DNA from: Clostridium aestuarii
GTDB taxonomy: Bacteria; Bacillota; Clostridia; Clostridiales; Clostridiaceae
Reading direction: 5' to 3'
DNA length: 64,000 bases
NCBI RefSeq assembly: GCF_026735135.1
Contig: NZ_JAPQER010000005.1
Location: 1 to 64,000, forward strand
Shown here in pieces: positions 15,425 to 25,249 of the stretch (its first letter is position 1; the number at the start of each line of letters is the position of its first letter). Both the position numbers and the translations under genes were made by a program. The notes below the pieces were generated by a model. That model had not been told where the DNA came from, ran no database searches, and saw only the letters and a program-made list of their open reading frames with translations.

Positions 15425-16323
15425 TTAAACTATTTTATAGTTGTATTTATCTAAAATATATATAGGAAACTCCATACGAGCAGTCATTAACGGATCAACA
15501 ATCTGGCATACTTTTACTTCTCCTACTAAAGATAGAAGCATTGCTGCTTCATGAACATCAAATTTAAGTTCATTGATTAAAAATTTATGCATGTTTATTG
15601 TAACTTGTTTAGCAGCTTCATCTAAGGTTTTTTTAGATGATATAGTAATAATATGTTCTCCTTCAACTACCATTGGTAATGGAAAATTTTTATCTTTTAT
15701 TACATCAACTTTAATTATAACTTCTCCGTCCACTTCTAATCCACATATAACTACTTCACCATCGCCCATAACAGCATGTAAATCTCCTATGGATAAAAGT
15801 CCCCCTTTAACATTTACAGGTAAAAATACTGTAGATCCTTTTACTATTCTTTTACAATCTAAGTTTCCACCGTGCATATCAGGAACAACTGTTTCAATTT
15901 CTTCGTTTTTGGTGCTGTTCCAATTACTCCAATCATAGGGTTTATGGGAATATGAATTTTTTCATTGAAAATAGCATTGTTGTCTTTTATAGGTATGATT
16001 TTTGATTTTGGTGTATCAAAGGATTTGCCTAATACTCCGTTATTAGGGCAGACAGACATAACTCCGCTATTATTAATTTTAATATCGATAATTTCAATTT
16101 TTAAAATATCATTAACTTCTGCTTCTTCTATATACAATGGTCCAGTGGCAGGATTAGTTAATTCTTTTTTTATAGTACTAAATAATTGATTTTCATTTTT
16201 TATCTGGTTATTATAGCAATCATATGTTTGAAAAATAATAGTTTCTCCTGAATTTATTTTTTCAACGGGTTTATGAGATGCAGACATAGTAAATATAGAA
16301 TTTTCTCTTTTGATACGTTTCAT
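15425..16323 (-). pseudogene. Acetamidase/formamidase family gene, frameshifted
   Basis: The two halves of one acetamidase/formamidase-fold protein lie in different frames. The N-terminal part (about 154 codons from ATG 16323) runs to PINPMIGVIGTAPK. The C-terminal part then continues with MHGGNLDCKRIVKG in frame -1 relative to it. The break is at the A5 tract (T 15906-15910): with six A the reading becomes APKNEEIETVVPD followed by MHGGNLDCK, exactly as in intact family members. The enzyme would hydrolyse a short amide. Either a true one-base deletion or an assembly error in a homopolymer explains it. Confidence 0.88.
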
Positions 16324-16334
16324 ATAATTTCCTC

Positions 16335-16718
16335 CTATTTTTCTATAATTGTTGCAATAACTTCAATTTCAACTTTAAAACCAAAATGCAAATCTTTTGT
16401 AGGAACAACAGATCTTGTTGGTTTATGATTTTCGAAAAAATCACTATAAACTTTATTTACTTTATCCCATAAAGATATATCTGGAATATATATAGTTGTC
16501 TTTAAAATATGATTTTTATCACTTCCAGCTTCCTTAAGAATTAATTCTATGTTTTTTAGAATTCTGTCTGTTTCATCTTCAATAGTGCCAAATTTTTTTT
16601 CACCTGTTTCAGGATCTATGGATAATTGCCCTGAGATAAATACTAAATCATTATGTACTATTGCTTGAGAATAATGTCCAGAAGGCTTTAAAGCATTATT
16701 TGTAGATATAAATTTCAT
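16335..16718 (-). CDS. RidA/YjgF/UK114 family reactive-enamine deaminase
   Basis: 127 residues, the full RidA length. Known RidA proteins hydrolyse 2-aminoacrylate and related imines released by PLP enzymes. The family motifs GHYSQAIVHNDLVFISGQ (13-30) and the conserved Arg and Glu near the C-terminus (PTRSVVP, VEIEVIA) are present. The start has a GGAGG-like site eight bases upstream. It lies 11 bases from the acetamidase pseudogene and downstream of a PLP enzyme and a regulator on the same strand, suggesting a small amino-acid degradation cluster. Confidence 0.9.
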   Translation of the reverse strand: MKFISTNNALKPSGHYSQAIVHNDLVFISGQLSIDPETGEKKFGTIEDETDRILKNIELILKEAGSDKNHILKTTIYIPDISLWDKVNKVYSDFFENHKPTRSVVPTKDLHFGFKVEIEVIATIIEK

Positions 16719-16762
16719 TAAAATTTCCTCCTTATTTTTAAATTATAACTATATCTTTAAAT

Positions 16763-17407
16763 TTAACAGTTTTTATTTTTCTTTATATCATCTAAGTAAC
16801 TATATACAGTTACTTTAGAAATATTTAGTTTATCAGCTACCTTTTCGATAGCTCCTTTTATTAGGAAAATTCCTTTTTCATCCATGAATTTAATTAGTGA
16901 AACTTTATCCTTTCTTTTTAAATTGTCTATATTTGTATTAGATACAATTTTATCTATTAAATCATCAACTATTTGTATTACATTATCGAAAGGTTTTACA
17001 TTTTCTATTTTTTCTTGTTCTACATGCATAAACTCATCTAGAAATTCTTTTATATTTTTCATAGGGTCTAGGTCATAATTTATACACAAGGCTCCGATTA
17101 CTTCACCCTTAGAATTCCTAATAAGAGCTGTTGAGGATTTTATTTCTCTATTGTCTTCAGTAACAATTTTATAATTTGCTGTATAATCTCCATCAAAATT
17201 TTTAGATAACAAAACTTGTTTAACTAAATGATCAAAGGGTTGACCAACTTGTCTTCCTGTTACATGATTATTAACAGCGTAAACAACAGAGTTTTGAGGA
17301 ATTGATAAGTCGTGAATTACAACTTCGCAATTTTTACCAAATGTTTTGGCTATTAAATTTGCTATAGGAATGTATTTTTCTAATTCTTTATTAGTAAAAA
17401 ACAATAA
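16763..17407 (-). CDS. YheO-type PAS/HTH transcriptional regulator
   Basis: About 214 residues. The N-terminal YheO-like PAS domain covers about 1-115 (CEVVIHDLS, GEVIGALCINYDLDPM). A linker follows, then a C-terminal HTH_22 domain ending KVADKLNISKVTVYSYL near 190-206. Such DauR/YheO-like proteins are DNA-binding sensors often next to amino-acid catabolism genes. I prefer TTG 17407, which has GGTGGTG six bases upstream. GTG 17419 or 17416 would overlap that site. It probably controls the adjacent PLP enzyme/RidA genes. Confidence 0.82.
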   Translation of the reverse strand, partial: LLFFTNKELEKYIPIANLIAKTFGKNCEVVIHDLSIPQNSVVYAVNNHVTGRQVGQPFDHLVKQVLLSKNFDGDYTANYKIVTEDNREIKSSTALIRNSKGEVIGALCINYDLDPMKNIKEFLDEFMHVEQEKIENVKPFDNVIQIVDDLIDKIVSNTNIDNLKRKDKVSLIKFMDEKGIFLIKGAIEKVADKLNISKVTVYSYLDDIKKNKNC

Positions 17408-17457
17408 GAACACCACCAAATGTATAAATTTTTATATAAGATTATCTTTTAATAGCA

Positions 17458-18567
17458 TTATAATAAATTCAATATTTTATCGGTTGCTTTTAAGCCGTTT
17501 CCGGATATTATAATAGCTGTTTGTTCTTTTTTATTAATGACATTGTCATTAATTAATTTGCTAAGACCTGCAAATCCTGTTGCTGATGTTGGTTCGATAT
17601 AAAAACCTTTTTTCCCAACTTTTAGAAGTTCGTTTTTTATCTCGTCTTCTGTTACACTTATAAATTTACCATTTGTTTCTCTTACTAAATCTACAACTTC
17701 TTTTAGTTTAGTTGGTCTATAAATTGATATACCTTCAGCAATTGTTGGGAGTGGTTTGAAATTAATGGTATCTCCTACAAATTCACGATATAATGTATTG
17801 CAATTATCAGTTTGAATAGCATATATTTTTGGCATTTTATCTATTTCTCCAATGTTCAATAATTCTTTAAAACCTATATAAATACCTGTTACAATACTAC
17901 CATTTCCTGCAACACACACTATATTATCAGGTTCCTTGAACTCGTTCTGTTCCCAAAGTTCATAAGCAAGAGATTTAACTCCATGGACAAAAAGGGGATG
18001 CCAATTATGTCCAACGTAAACACTTCCACCAATATTTTTCATTGCTTCATTTGCCACATCTGCTCGTGTTCCTTCTACTTCGATTAAATCTGCTCCGTAA
18101 ACTTTCATCTGTGCTATTTTCCCTTGAGAAGTTCCAGCAGGAATAAATATTTTACAGTCAATACCTCCTAGAGCACAGTAACCTGCAAATGAAGAACCGC
18201 CATTACCACTTGAATCTTCTGCAAATTTAGTTACACCAAGATTATTAAGATAGTTAGTGACCATTACTACTCCTCTATCTTTAAATGAACCTGTAGGCAT
18301 AAGGTTATCTTGTTTAACTAAGATTTTATGCCCTTTGTAGTTAATAGAAGAAAGCGGTGTTAATCCTTCACCAAATGAGATTTTAACATTTTCTCTTTTA
18401 ACAGGGTAAGCTTTAGCATATCTCCACATAGTAAAATCATTTTGTTTAATATCTGATTTTTTTAATTTACCTGTAAAATCAAGCCATAATGCACCTCCAC
18501 ATTTACATTTTATTATTTTATCATTAGCATCGTAGAGATTTCCGCATTTTTTACATAAGTATTTCAT
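17458..18567 (-). CDS. Threonine synthase-like PLP enzyme with N-terminal zinc ribbon
   Basis: 369 residues. The N-terminus has a four-Cys ribbon (CKKCGNLY, CKCGG; residues 5-24). The fold-type II PLP core carries the catalytic lysine in MPTGSFKDRG near residue 95 and SGNGGSSFAGY near 120. It is close to threonine synthase. However, the linked RidA, amidase and YheO-type genes suggest an ammonia-lyase or related catabolic use, since RidA removes the enamine product of PLP dehydratases. Function beyond the family is inferred. It is the first gene of the minus-strand cluster and has its own promoter. Confidence 0.8.
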   Translation of the reverse strand: MKYLCKKCGNLYDANDKIIKCKCGGALWLDFTGKLKKSDIKQNDFTMWRYAKAYPVKRENVKISFGEGLTPLSSINYKGHKILVKQDNLMPTGSFKDRGVVMVTNYLNNLGVTKFAEDSSGNGGSSFAGYCALGGIDCKIFIPAGTSQGKIAQMKVYGADLIEVEGTRADVANEAMKNIGGSVYVGHNWHPLFVHGVKSLAYELWEQNEFKEPDNIVCVAGNGSIVTGIYIGFKELLNIGEIDKMPKIYAIQTDNCNTLYREFVGDTINFKPLPTIAEGISIYRPTKLKEVVDLVRETNGKFISVTEDEIKNELLKVGKKGFYIEPTSATGFAGLSKLINDNVINKKEQTAIIISGNGLKATDKILNLL

Positions 18568-18597
18568 AATAAACTCCTTCCTATATTTTTTATTTAT

Positions 18598-18626
18598 ATA
18601 TTATATAATTTTTTATATAAAGTCAA
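18598..18626 (-). promoter_or_regulatory. SigA promoter of the PLP-enzyme cluster
   Basis: Minus-strand TTGACT (18621-18626) and TAATAT (18598-18603) with a 17-base spacer, about 30 bases before the start codon of the threonine-synthase-like gene. Confidence 0.7.
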
Positions 18627-18943
18627 TATTTTTTAAATAGAATATATCACTAGTGTTTGTTAATTAGAAAGTATACTATGACTAAGTTTGTAAGCTGTGA
18701 ATACTCGATAAAACTTTGGTAATTAATATTATTAGTAAAAAGATATATATAAAAAAATATATAAAAATAAATTATTTATATAAAAAAATATATAATGACT
18801 TCTTTTTTTAAGGTTAGAATAAATTTCAAATATATAAAAAAACAAATTTTAAGGCGATATTTATAATGAAACGTTTTTCTGTAATTAATGTATACATGTA
18901 GTATAATTTAGTTATGTATTATTGATTGAAAGAGGGAGAGTAT
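18627..18943 (+). other. AT-rich intergenic region before the SIR2 gene
   Basis: No gene is visible. A -10-like TATAAT at 18902-18907, with no good -35 element, lies 37 bases before the SIR2-gene start and may be its promoter. Short AT-rich repeats of the ATATATAAAAAAATA type occur at 18740-18795. Confidence 0.4.
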
Positions 18944-20464
18944 ATGAAACTTGGTATACTGTTTGGGGCTGGTGCAGAGATTGATTATGGCTTACCTTCA
19001 GGTGGTGAATTTGCCTTAGATATATTTAGACAAGATACAAATAAAAGTAAAGAAAAATTTAAACAAATAAGAGATAGTATTGACTATTCAACTCATTATG
19101 CAACTTATTGGTTGCCTAATGATTATGCTACTAAATCTGTTAGTTCATACGGAAAATCAGCTTTCGAAACCATTATTCGCGATACAATAGAGCATAATCG
19201 AGGTAAAATTATTGCCAAGTTTAATGATTTTGATAATATTGCTAAAAAAGAAGAAAAGAAATTAGTGAAAAAATATAATAAAAGTGTAACAAAAATTATA
19301 GAAGAAAAATTAGGACAAGATATTGCAAAGTTGAAAATGGCTCAGGTAATATCTTTTGTTGACATTTTTAAAGAGGGAAATAAAATATTCAATAGTAACT
19401 ATTTCCCTGCAATGTTATTATTATATAAAGATAAAAATTTGTTAAGTGAAAATGTTCGTAATGAACTTAGAAAAATTATTATATCAATATTTCAGTTGCA
19501 AATTGGCTCACTTAGTCAAAATCTTACTCGTCGTATAAATGATGGTATTTTTGCAACTAAAGATGATTCTATAGATTTGTTAGATGATATTGGTGATATT
19601 ATTCAGCTAAATTATCAATCAACAGGATTATCTGGACTTGAATATGTTATAGAGAACAAAAAAATAGATTTGAATAGTGATGACAATGTTATACTATATT
19701 TTTGTAAGAAAATTATAGAAACTATTTATTCGTCTGCTCTTGACTATAAATCATTAATTGATTCAAATTGGCATTATCTTTATTGTCCTAAAGATGAATG
19801 GGCAAAATTTTGTAAAATTAACATTTTCTTAATTACAGTTCGTCAGTATATGTTAAACCACAGTTATATGATAAAAAAGAAAATAAAAAATGGGTATTAT
19901 CACGATTTAAAGCAAGCCATAGATAAAAAAAATGTAGTAAGCTCAATTGCTACAACTAATTACAATACATTTATTAGCGATGTCTTAGGAGAGAAAATAT
20001 ATTTTTTAAATGGTTCCACAGAAATTTGGTATGATCCATATTTGAATCGTATTGGTAAAAAAAGTGACTTGGAAAATGATGAAAAACATTTTTTAGTACC
20101 ACTGTTATTTACCCAAAGTGGGACAAAACCTATGACATCAATTGAGATGTCTATGCAATATGTTAATATGTACAAAAATTTTAAAAAATCTGATGCTATT
20201 TGTGTGGTGGGTTTTGGGTTTAATCTAGATGATGAACATATTAATGGAATACTTAGAACATTAATTGATGGAAATAATAAGAAAATGGTTGTGGTTGATA
20301 TAGAAAAAGGAATTCCAATACAACAACGTATAAATGCTATAGCAGATAAACTTAAAGTTCAAAATATAGGAAATATTAAGATGCTATTAGTCAATAAAAA
20401 TAGAGAAGTTGATAATACTAACTGGCTAAAAAAATTGCAACAAATATTGGAAGTTGAAAATTGA
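18944..20464 (+). CDS. Stand-alone SIR2-like domain protein, candidate defence NADase
   Basis: 506 residues. The N-terminal Rossmann motif is GAGAEIDYGLPSG (8-20). A helical middle region of about 300 residues follows, then SIATTNYNTF (near 338) and VVGFGFNLDDEH (near 421). This is the order seen in SIR2-fold proteins of phage defence (SIR2_2-like), where NAD+ depletion is the known output in several systems. No second domain or partner gene is evident. I chose ATG 18944 with GAGGGAG upstream rather than TTG 18926. A strong terminator closes the unit. The NADase role is inferred. Confidence 0.7.
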   Translation: MKLGILFGAGAEIDYGLPSGGEFALDIFRQDTNKSKEKFKQIRDSIDYSTHYATYWLPNDYATKSVSSYGKSAFETIIRDTIEHNRGKIIAKFNDFDNIAKKEEKKLVKKYNKSVTKIIEEKLGQDIAKLKMAQVISFVDIFKEGNKIFNSNYFPAMLLLYKDKNLLSENVRNELRKIIISIFQLQIGSLSQNLTRRINDGIFATKDDSIDLLDDIGDIIQLNYQSTGLSGLEYVIENKKIDLNSDDNVILYFCKKIIETIYSSALDYKSLIDSNWHYLYCPKDEWAKFCKINIFLITVRQYMLNHSYMIKKKIKNGYYHDLKQAIDKKNVVSSIATTNYNTFISDVLGEKIYFLNGSTEIWYDPYLNRIGKKSDLENDEKHFLVPLLFTQSGTKPMTSIEMSMQYVNMYKNFKKSDAICVVGFGFNLDDEHINGILRTLIDGNNKKMVVVDIEKGIPIQQRINAIADKLKVQNIGNIKMLLVNKNREVDNTNWLKKLQQILEVEN

Positions 20465-20514
20465 AGAATTAAAGAGTAGAACTTCTTAAGAAGTTTGCAA
20501 CTTAAGAAGTAGAT

Positions 20515-20552
20515 AACAACCATTAAAAACGTGTATTTTTAATGGTTGTTTA
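20515..20552 (+). terminator. Terminator of the SIR2 gene
   Basis: A perfect 15-bp stem (AACAACCATTAAAAA / TTTTTAATGGTTGTT) with a six-base loop, then TTT. Just upstream, at 20482-20510, CTTAAGAAG occurs twice, first inside the palindrome ACTTCTTAAGAAGT. Confidence 0.8.
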
Positions 20553-20583
20553 AAAAATATGTTACTGAAAGGAAATGAGAAAA

Positions 20584-21420
20584 ATGAAGTTAACAGTTCT
20601 TATAGATAACAATACACTTATAGATCGTTATTTTTATGGTGAACCAGGGGTATCTTATTTTATTCAAGATGATAATATTAATATTTTATTTGATGTAGGA
20701 TATACAGGAGCATTTATTAAAAATGCACATAAAATGCAAATAAATTTAAAAAATATAGATTTAATAGTTATTTCTCATGGACATAATGATCATACTGGGG
20801 GACTATTTGACTTAATTAAACTGTATACAGAAGCAGCTATGGAAAAAATAAAGTATAATAAACCAAAACTTATTGCTCATCCTTTAGCATTTTCAAACAA
20901 ACAATTGTCTGAAAATGAGGAAATAGGTTCCCTAATTGTAGCGGATAAATTAAACAAACATTTTGAGGTGGTTTTAAGTAAAGAGCCAATCTGGATAACA
21001 GATAAACTAGTTTTTCTTGGTGAAATAGAAAGACAAAATGAATTTGAAAACAAAATACCAATTGGAAAGGTTCAATATAATGGCAATGAAATAGATGATT
21101 ATGTATTAGATGATTCTGCATTAGTTTATAAAACCTCAAAAGGTTTGGTGATTATTACTGGGTGTTCTCATTCAGGTATTTGTAATATTATAGAATACTC
21201 AAAAAAGATTTGTAAAGATGATAGAATAGTTGATGTAATAGGAGGATTTCATTTACTTAATCCAACAGAAGAAACGCTTAAATATACTTGCGAATATATA
21301 AAACAGAATAATATAAATGAGCTCCATGCATGCCATTGTACAGATTTAAGATCAAAAATAGAGTTATCTAAAGTTAGTAACTTAAAAGAAGTAGGGATAG
21401 GATTAGTATTAGAATATTAA
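20584..21420 (+). CDS. MBL-fold metallohydrolase (MJ1374/DHPPP-synthase-like)
   Basis: 278 residues. The metallo-β-lactamase motif SHGHNDHTGG (about 61-70) supplies metal ligands, and GCSHSGICNI (near 191) and GGFHLLNP (near 218) the further ones. This pattern matches the archaeal/clostridial group related to the 7,8-dihydropterin-6-yl-methyl synthase family; the substrate is unknown. I chose ATG 20584, since ATG 20575 is too close to AAGGA. A bidirectional terminator follows about 95 bases downstream. Confidence 0.85.
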   Translation: MKLTVLIDNNTLIDRYFYGEPGVSYFIQDDNINILFDVGYTGAFIKNAHKMQINLKNIDLIVISHGHNDHTGGLFDLIKLYTEAAMEKIKYNKPKLIAHPLAFSNKQLSENEEIGSLIVADKLNKHFEVVLSKEPIWITDKLVFLGEIERQNEFENKIPIGKVQYNGNEIDDYVLDDSALVYKTSKGLVIITGCSHSGICNIIEYSKKICKDDRIVDVIGGFHLLNPTEETLKYTCEYIKQNNINELHACHCTDLRSKIELSKVSNLKEVGIGLVLEY

Positions 21421-21513
21421 TCTAATATAATAAAATTATAGTTAAAGAATAAGATGAGATATCTAATGATTTTAGAAAAAATTTTAAGAAACTATAGGAA
21501 AATATTTAATAGG

Positions 21514-21550
21514 AAAATGCTATTATGTAAAAACATAATAGCATTTTTGT
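21514..21550. terminator. Bidirectional terminator between convergent genes
   Basis: A 15-bp stem (AAAATGCTATTATGT / ACATAATAGCATTTTT) with an AAAA loop and A/T tracts on both sides. It serves the MBL gene and the minus-strand isochorismatase-like gene. Confidence 0.85.
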
Positions 21551-21573
21551 TAGGAATTATAACAACTGAGCGA

Positions 21574-22122
21574 CTATTTAATAAGTTTTGAAAGAAGTTT
21601 GAATTCTGGTGTTCCGGATTTTTTCAATAAATCAAACAATACAGTTTCTGTATTTGTAATAATAGCACCCATATTTTTCATTAAATCTAAACCATTCATA
21701 TAATTTTCTTTTGTTCTTGAAATTACTCCATCACTCACTACAAAAACCTCATAACCTAAAGAAATCAAATCTCTAGCAGTTTGGAAAACGCAAATATGAG
21801 TTTCTGTACCTGTAAGGATTATTTTTTTCTTTCCAGTTTCTTTAAGGTTAAAGATAAAATTATCAGAACAAGCTGAAAAAGAATTTTTTTCAAATTTAAT
21901 TGCATTTTCTAAGTGATCATTTATTTCAGGAGATGTTCCACCAAGACCTTTTGGATATTGTTCTGTAAAAAATATTGGTAAATTCATTTCTTTAGCTGCT
22001 GAAATTAAAATATTTGTGTTTTTTATAACTTGGTTTCCATCTTTCATAGCTGAAACTAATTTTTCTTGAATGTCAATGATCAACAAAAGAGAGTCTTCTT
22101 TAAATAAAGTAAATTTATTCAT
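21574..22122 (-). CDS. Isochorismatase-family cysteine hydrolase (YcaC-like)
   Basis: 182 residues, the normal length. The catalytic triad is visible as Asp in LLIIDIQEKL (near 17), Lys in IKFEKNSFSA (near 79) and Cys in GTETHICVFQTA (near 111). The family hydrolyses amides or vinyl ethers such as nicotinamide, ureidoacrylate or isochorismate. The substrate is not determined here and the neighbours give no clue. It has an AGGAGCGATTA ribosome-binding site. Confidence 0.88.
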   Translation of the reverse strand: MNKFTLFKEDSLLLIIDIQEKLVSAMKDGNQVIKNTNILISAAKEMNLPIFFTEQYPKGLGGTSPEINDHLENAIKFEKNSFSACSDNFIFNLKETGKKKIILTGTETHICVFQTARDLISLGYEVFVVSDGVISRTKENYMNGLDLMKNMGAIITNTETVLFDLLKKSGTPEFKLLSKLIK

Positions 22123-22381
22123 AATTAATCGCTCCTTCTTTAGTGTTATAGGTCATTAAAAAACTGTTTATTTATATAAGCTATAAATAATTATTTGAAA
22201 TACAGCTTATTATTAAGGTTATTATAACAAAGTTAGTTCTATATAACTAGTAGTATTTAATGAAACATATTAGCTTTAAATACACTTGGTAAAGTGTTTT
22301 GATATTGTCATAATTTATTAAATTAAGGTTTAATATGGTATAATAATGGATAATATAATTTATATTGGATGGGGTGATAGT

Positions 22382-24157
22382 ATGAAAAAAATAAGTAGCA
22401 AAATAATAATGTTAGTAATTATAACCTGTTTTGTTGTGGGTTCTGGTATCGGAATTTTTAGTATTTATAATATGAAACAAAATAATTTAAAAAACATTCA
22501 AGAACTAGAAAGTAATTTAAGGAACGATTACGATGAAACCATAAAAAATGAAGTGCAAACTATGCTTAGCATACTGCAAACCTGTTACCACAAGTATAAA
22601 AATGGAGAGATAACACTTGAACAATCTAAAAAATTAGGAGCTAATATACTTAGAAATGCTCGATATAGTAAAGAAGGTTATTTTTGGGCTGATACAAGCA
22701 AAGGTGTAAATGTAGTTCTGCTTGGAAAAGATATAGAAGGTAAAAATAGATATAATACTCAAGATAAAAGAGGAAAGTATATGATTCAAGATTTAATTAA
22801 TAATGGTATGAAAGAAGAAGGTGATTACACAAATTATTGGTTTCCTAAACAAGGTCAGATTGAACCACTTCCTAAAAGAGCGTATTCTCTTTACTTTGAA
22901 CCTTTTGATTGGGTTGTTGGAACAGGAAATTATGTAGATGATATTGATAAAGTAGTTCTTGGAAAAAAGGTTGTTTTAGAAGAACAATTACATAAAAACA
23001 TATTTACTATAAGCATTTTTATAATTATATCTATGGTGCTTTCTATTATTTCAGCACTATATTTCAGTAAAAGAATAAGCAATCCTATTCTAATAATTAC
23101 TAAGCTTATAGATAATACATCCAAGTTAGATTTGAAATATAATAAAAATTTTGAAGTAATATTAAGTTATAAAGATGAAACTGGAATTATTGGAAAATCT
23201 GTAATGAATTTAAGAAGTGAATTAAGAAATATTATTGCAAATATTGACAAAAACTCAAATAATATTAAAGAGCACTCAGAAAAATTTGCATCTTCTGTAA
23301 AGGAAACTGTTCAGTCTATAGAAGCTGTAACAAAAACTGTAGAAGAGCTTGCAAAAGGTGCTACAGAACAAGCAATTGATTCTCAAAATGGAACAGAAAA
23401 ACTTTCAAGTCTCGCTGATGAAATCGACATTGTTAACAATAATGCTGATTTACTTAAAGAATATTCAAACAACACAAAATCAGTTAATAAACAAGGAATA
23501 CATGATATCAAAATTTTAAGTGAAAATATTAAAGAGAATAACAAATCAATTTTACAAATTGCACAAAATATAAATATACTTTCTAATAAATCTAGTTCTA
23601 TTGATGAAATTGTAACGACTATACAGTCTATAGCAGAACAAACAAATCTATTAGCATTAAATGCTGCCATAGAAGCTGCAAGAGCTGGTGAGTTTGGCAA
23701 GGGTTTTGCAGTTGTTGCTGATGAAATAAGAAAACTTTCAGAACAAACTGCTCATTCTACTGATGAAATTAAAGATATGATTGAACAAATTCAAAGTGAA
23801 ATAAATAATGCTAAGATTAATATGGATAAAGGACAAACTCTTCTTAATGAGGGAAATACATCGATGGTTCAAGCTGAAAAAGCATTTAAAATTATAGACA
23901 GCTCTGTTGAAAATATGATTGAACAATCAGATAGTCTTGTTCTTAACATTAATAAAGTAAATGAAGATAAAAATTCAGTAATAAATTCTATTCAAGGAAT
24001 AGCTGCTATATCAGAGGAATCTGCTGCTGCTACTGAAGAAGTTTCTGCCTCTATGGAAGAACAATCAAGTGCAATGGAAAGTATATCTGAAAATGCAGAA
24101 CAACTTGAAGAGGTTGTTAATGAGCTGAATTTGGTAGTACAAAAATTTAATATTTAA
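22382..24157 (+). CDS. Methyl-accepting chemotaxis protein with sCache_2 sensor
   Basis: 591 residues. TM1 is near 7-27, followed by an extracellular single-Cache domain about 40-195 ([15 protein letters not shown] and [12 protein letters not shown] are typical). TM2 is near 205-228, with a HAMP-like segment about 230-285. The signalling domain ends at about residue 590, with the hairpin tip [19 protein letters not shown] near 418-436. It senses small ligands outside the cell and feeds CheA/CheW. I chose ATG 22382 with GGGGTGATAG upstream; the in-frame ATG at 22346 has no site. Confidence 0.93.
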   Translation: MKKISSKIIMLVIITCFVVGSGIGIFSIYNMKQNNLKNIQELESNLRNDYDETIKNEVQTMLSILQTCYHKYKNGEITLEQSKKLGANILRNARYSKEGYFWADTSKGVNVVLLGKDIEGKNRYNTQDKRGKYMIQDLINNGMKEEGDYTNYWFPKQGQIEPLPKRAYSLYFEPFDWVVGTGNYVDDIDKVVLGKKVVLEEQLHKNIFTISIFIIISMVLSIISALYFSKRISNPILIITKLIDNTSKLDLKYNKNFEVILSYKDETGIIGKSVMNLRSELRNIIANIDKNSNNIKEHSEKFASSVKETVQSIEAVTKTVEELAKGATEQAIDSQNGTEKLSSLADEIDIVNNNADLLKEYSNNTKSVNKQGIHDIKILSENIKENNKSILQIAQNINILSNKSSSIDEIVTTIQSIAEQTNLLALNAAIEAARAGEFGKGFAVVADEIRKLSEQTAHSTDEIKDMIEQIQSEINNAKINMDKGQTLLNEGNTSMVQAEKAFKIIDSSVENMIEQSDSLVLNINKVNEDKNSVINSIQGIAAISEESAAATEEVSASMEEQSSAMESISENAEQLEEVVNELNLVVQKFNI

Positions 24158-24240
24158 GCTCTATTTTAAATCAATTGTTTATTACAATCTTTTACTATAG
24201 AATTATTTAGTAGAGAGATATATAGGGGGCTGGTAGACTT

Positions 24241-25155
24241 ATGATAGAAAAAGAAAGATACTTACCTTATTTAGCCGCTGGGGGAATGGCTTTAATATTT
24301 GGATTATCCTTTTTATTTACAAAGGAAGCGTTATCACAAGTTGAACCTATTCATTTACTAGGCTTTAGATTTGGTATAGCAGCGATAGTATTATCAATTT
24401 TAAAGATAACTAAAGTGATTAAAATTGAATACAAAGGAAAAGAGCTTCGTAAACTTGCAACAATTGCATTGGTACAACCTGTAGCTTATTTCATTTTTGA
24501 AGTTTTTGGTATACAACTAGCTAGTTCTTCAGAAGCTGGAATGATGATAGCTTTAATACCTGCTATGGTAACAATATTAGCAGTAATATTTTTAAAGGAG
24601 TTTCCAAGTAGGATACAAGTAATGTTTGTGGGATTATCTGTTACAGGTGCGATTTTTACCATTATTATGAAGAGTAGTGAAATAGGTTCAAATATGACTG
24701 GGATAATTATACTTTTAATGGCTGTATCATGTGGTTCAATATTTAATATATTATCACGAAAATACTCAATGGACTTTAATCCTGTAGAAATTACTTATGC
24801 AATGATGTGTGTTGGGGCAATAACATTTAATACAATTGCAGTAATACAACATATTATTAAAGGAGAACTATCAAATTATTTTGTGCCTTTATTAAATTTA
24901 AAAGTAATTTCAGCAGTACTTTATTTGGGAATATTATCCTCAATTATAGCTTTCTTTTTAGCAAACTATACGTTATCTAAAATCGAAGCTTCTCGTTCTG
25001 CTGTTTTTGCAAACATTTCAAGCATAGTATCTATTATTGCTGGGATTGTAATAAGACATGAGCCATTTTATTGGTACCAGATTGTTGGAGCGATTATGAT
25101 TTTATCAGGAGTTTGGGGAACTAATTATTTTGGAATTAAAGCTAATAGAAAATAG
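24241..25155 (+). CDS. EamA/DMT-family transporter
   Basis: 304 residues with about ten transmembrane helices and two internally repeated EamA halves (FGLSFLFTKEALSQVEP in the first half, LGILSSIIAFFLANYTLSKIEAS in the second). The family exports metabolites or amino acids; the substrate is unknown. GGGGGCTGG lies ten bases upstream of ATG 24241. A terminator follows. Confidence 0.9.
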   Translation: MIEKERYLPYLAAGGMALIFGLSFLFTKEALSQVEPIHLLGFRFGIAAIVLSILKITKVIKIEYKGKELRKLATIALVQPVAYFIFEVFGIQLASSSEAGMMIALIPAMVTILAVIFLKEFPSRIQVMFVGLSVTGAIFTIIMKSSEIGSNMTGIIILLMAVSCGSIFNILSRKYSMDFNPVEITYAMMCVGAITFNTIAVIQHIIKGELSNYFVPLLNLKVISAVLYLGILSSIIAFFLANYTLSKIEASRSAVFANISSIVSIIAGIVIRHEPFYWYQIVGAIMILSGVWGTNYFGIKANRK

Positions 25156-25210
25156 TATGTTATGAAATAAATAGTAAAAATTAAATATAATGTTTTAACA
25201 AAAAACTAAA

Positions 25211-25240
25211 AGAGAAGCGAATAATTCTTATTGCTTCTCT
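25211..25240. terminator. Bidirectional terminator
   Basis: AGAGAAGC / GCTTCTCT stem with flanking A and T runs, between the EamA gene and the minus-strand MutS-like gene. Confidence 0.75.
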
Positions 25241-25249
25241 GATTTAGTA

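Noticed and set aside
15859..15910. Programmed frameshift in the acetamidase gene
   Set aside because: There is no typical slippery heptamer plus stimulating structure, and the family is normally one frame. A one-base indel explains everything.
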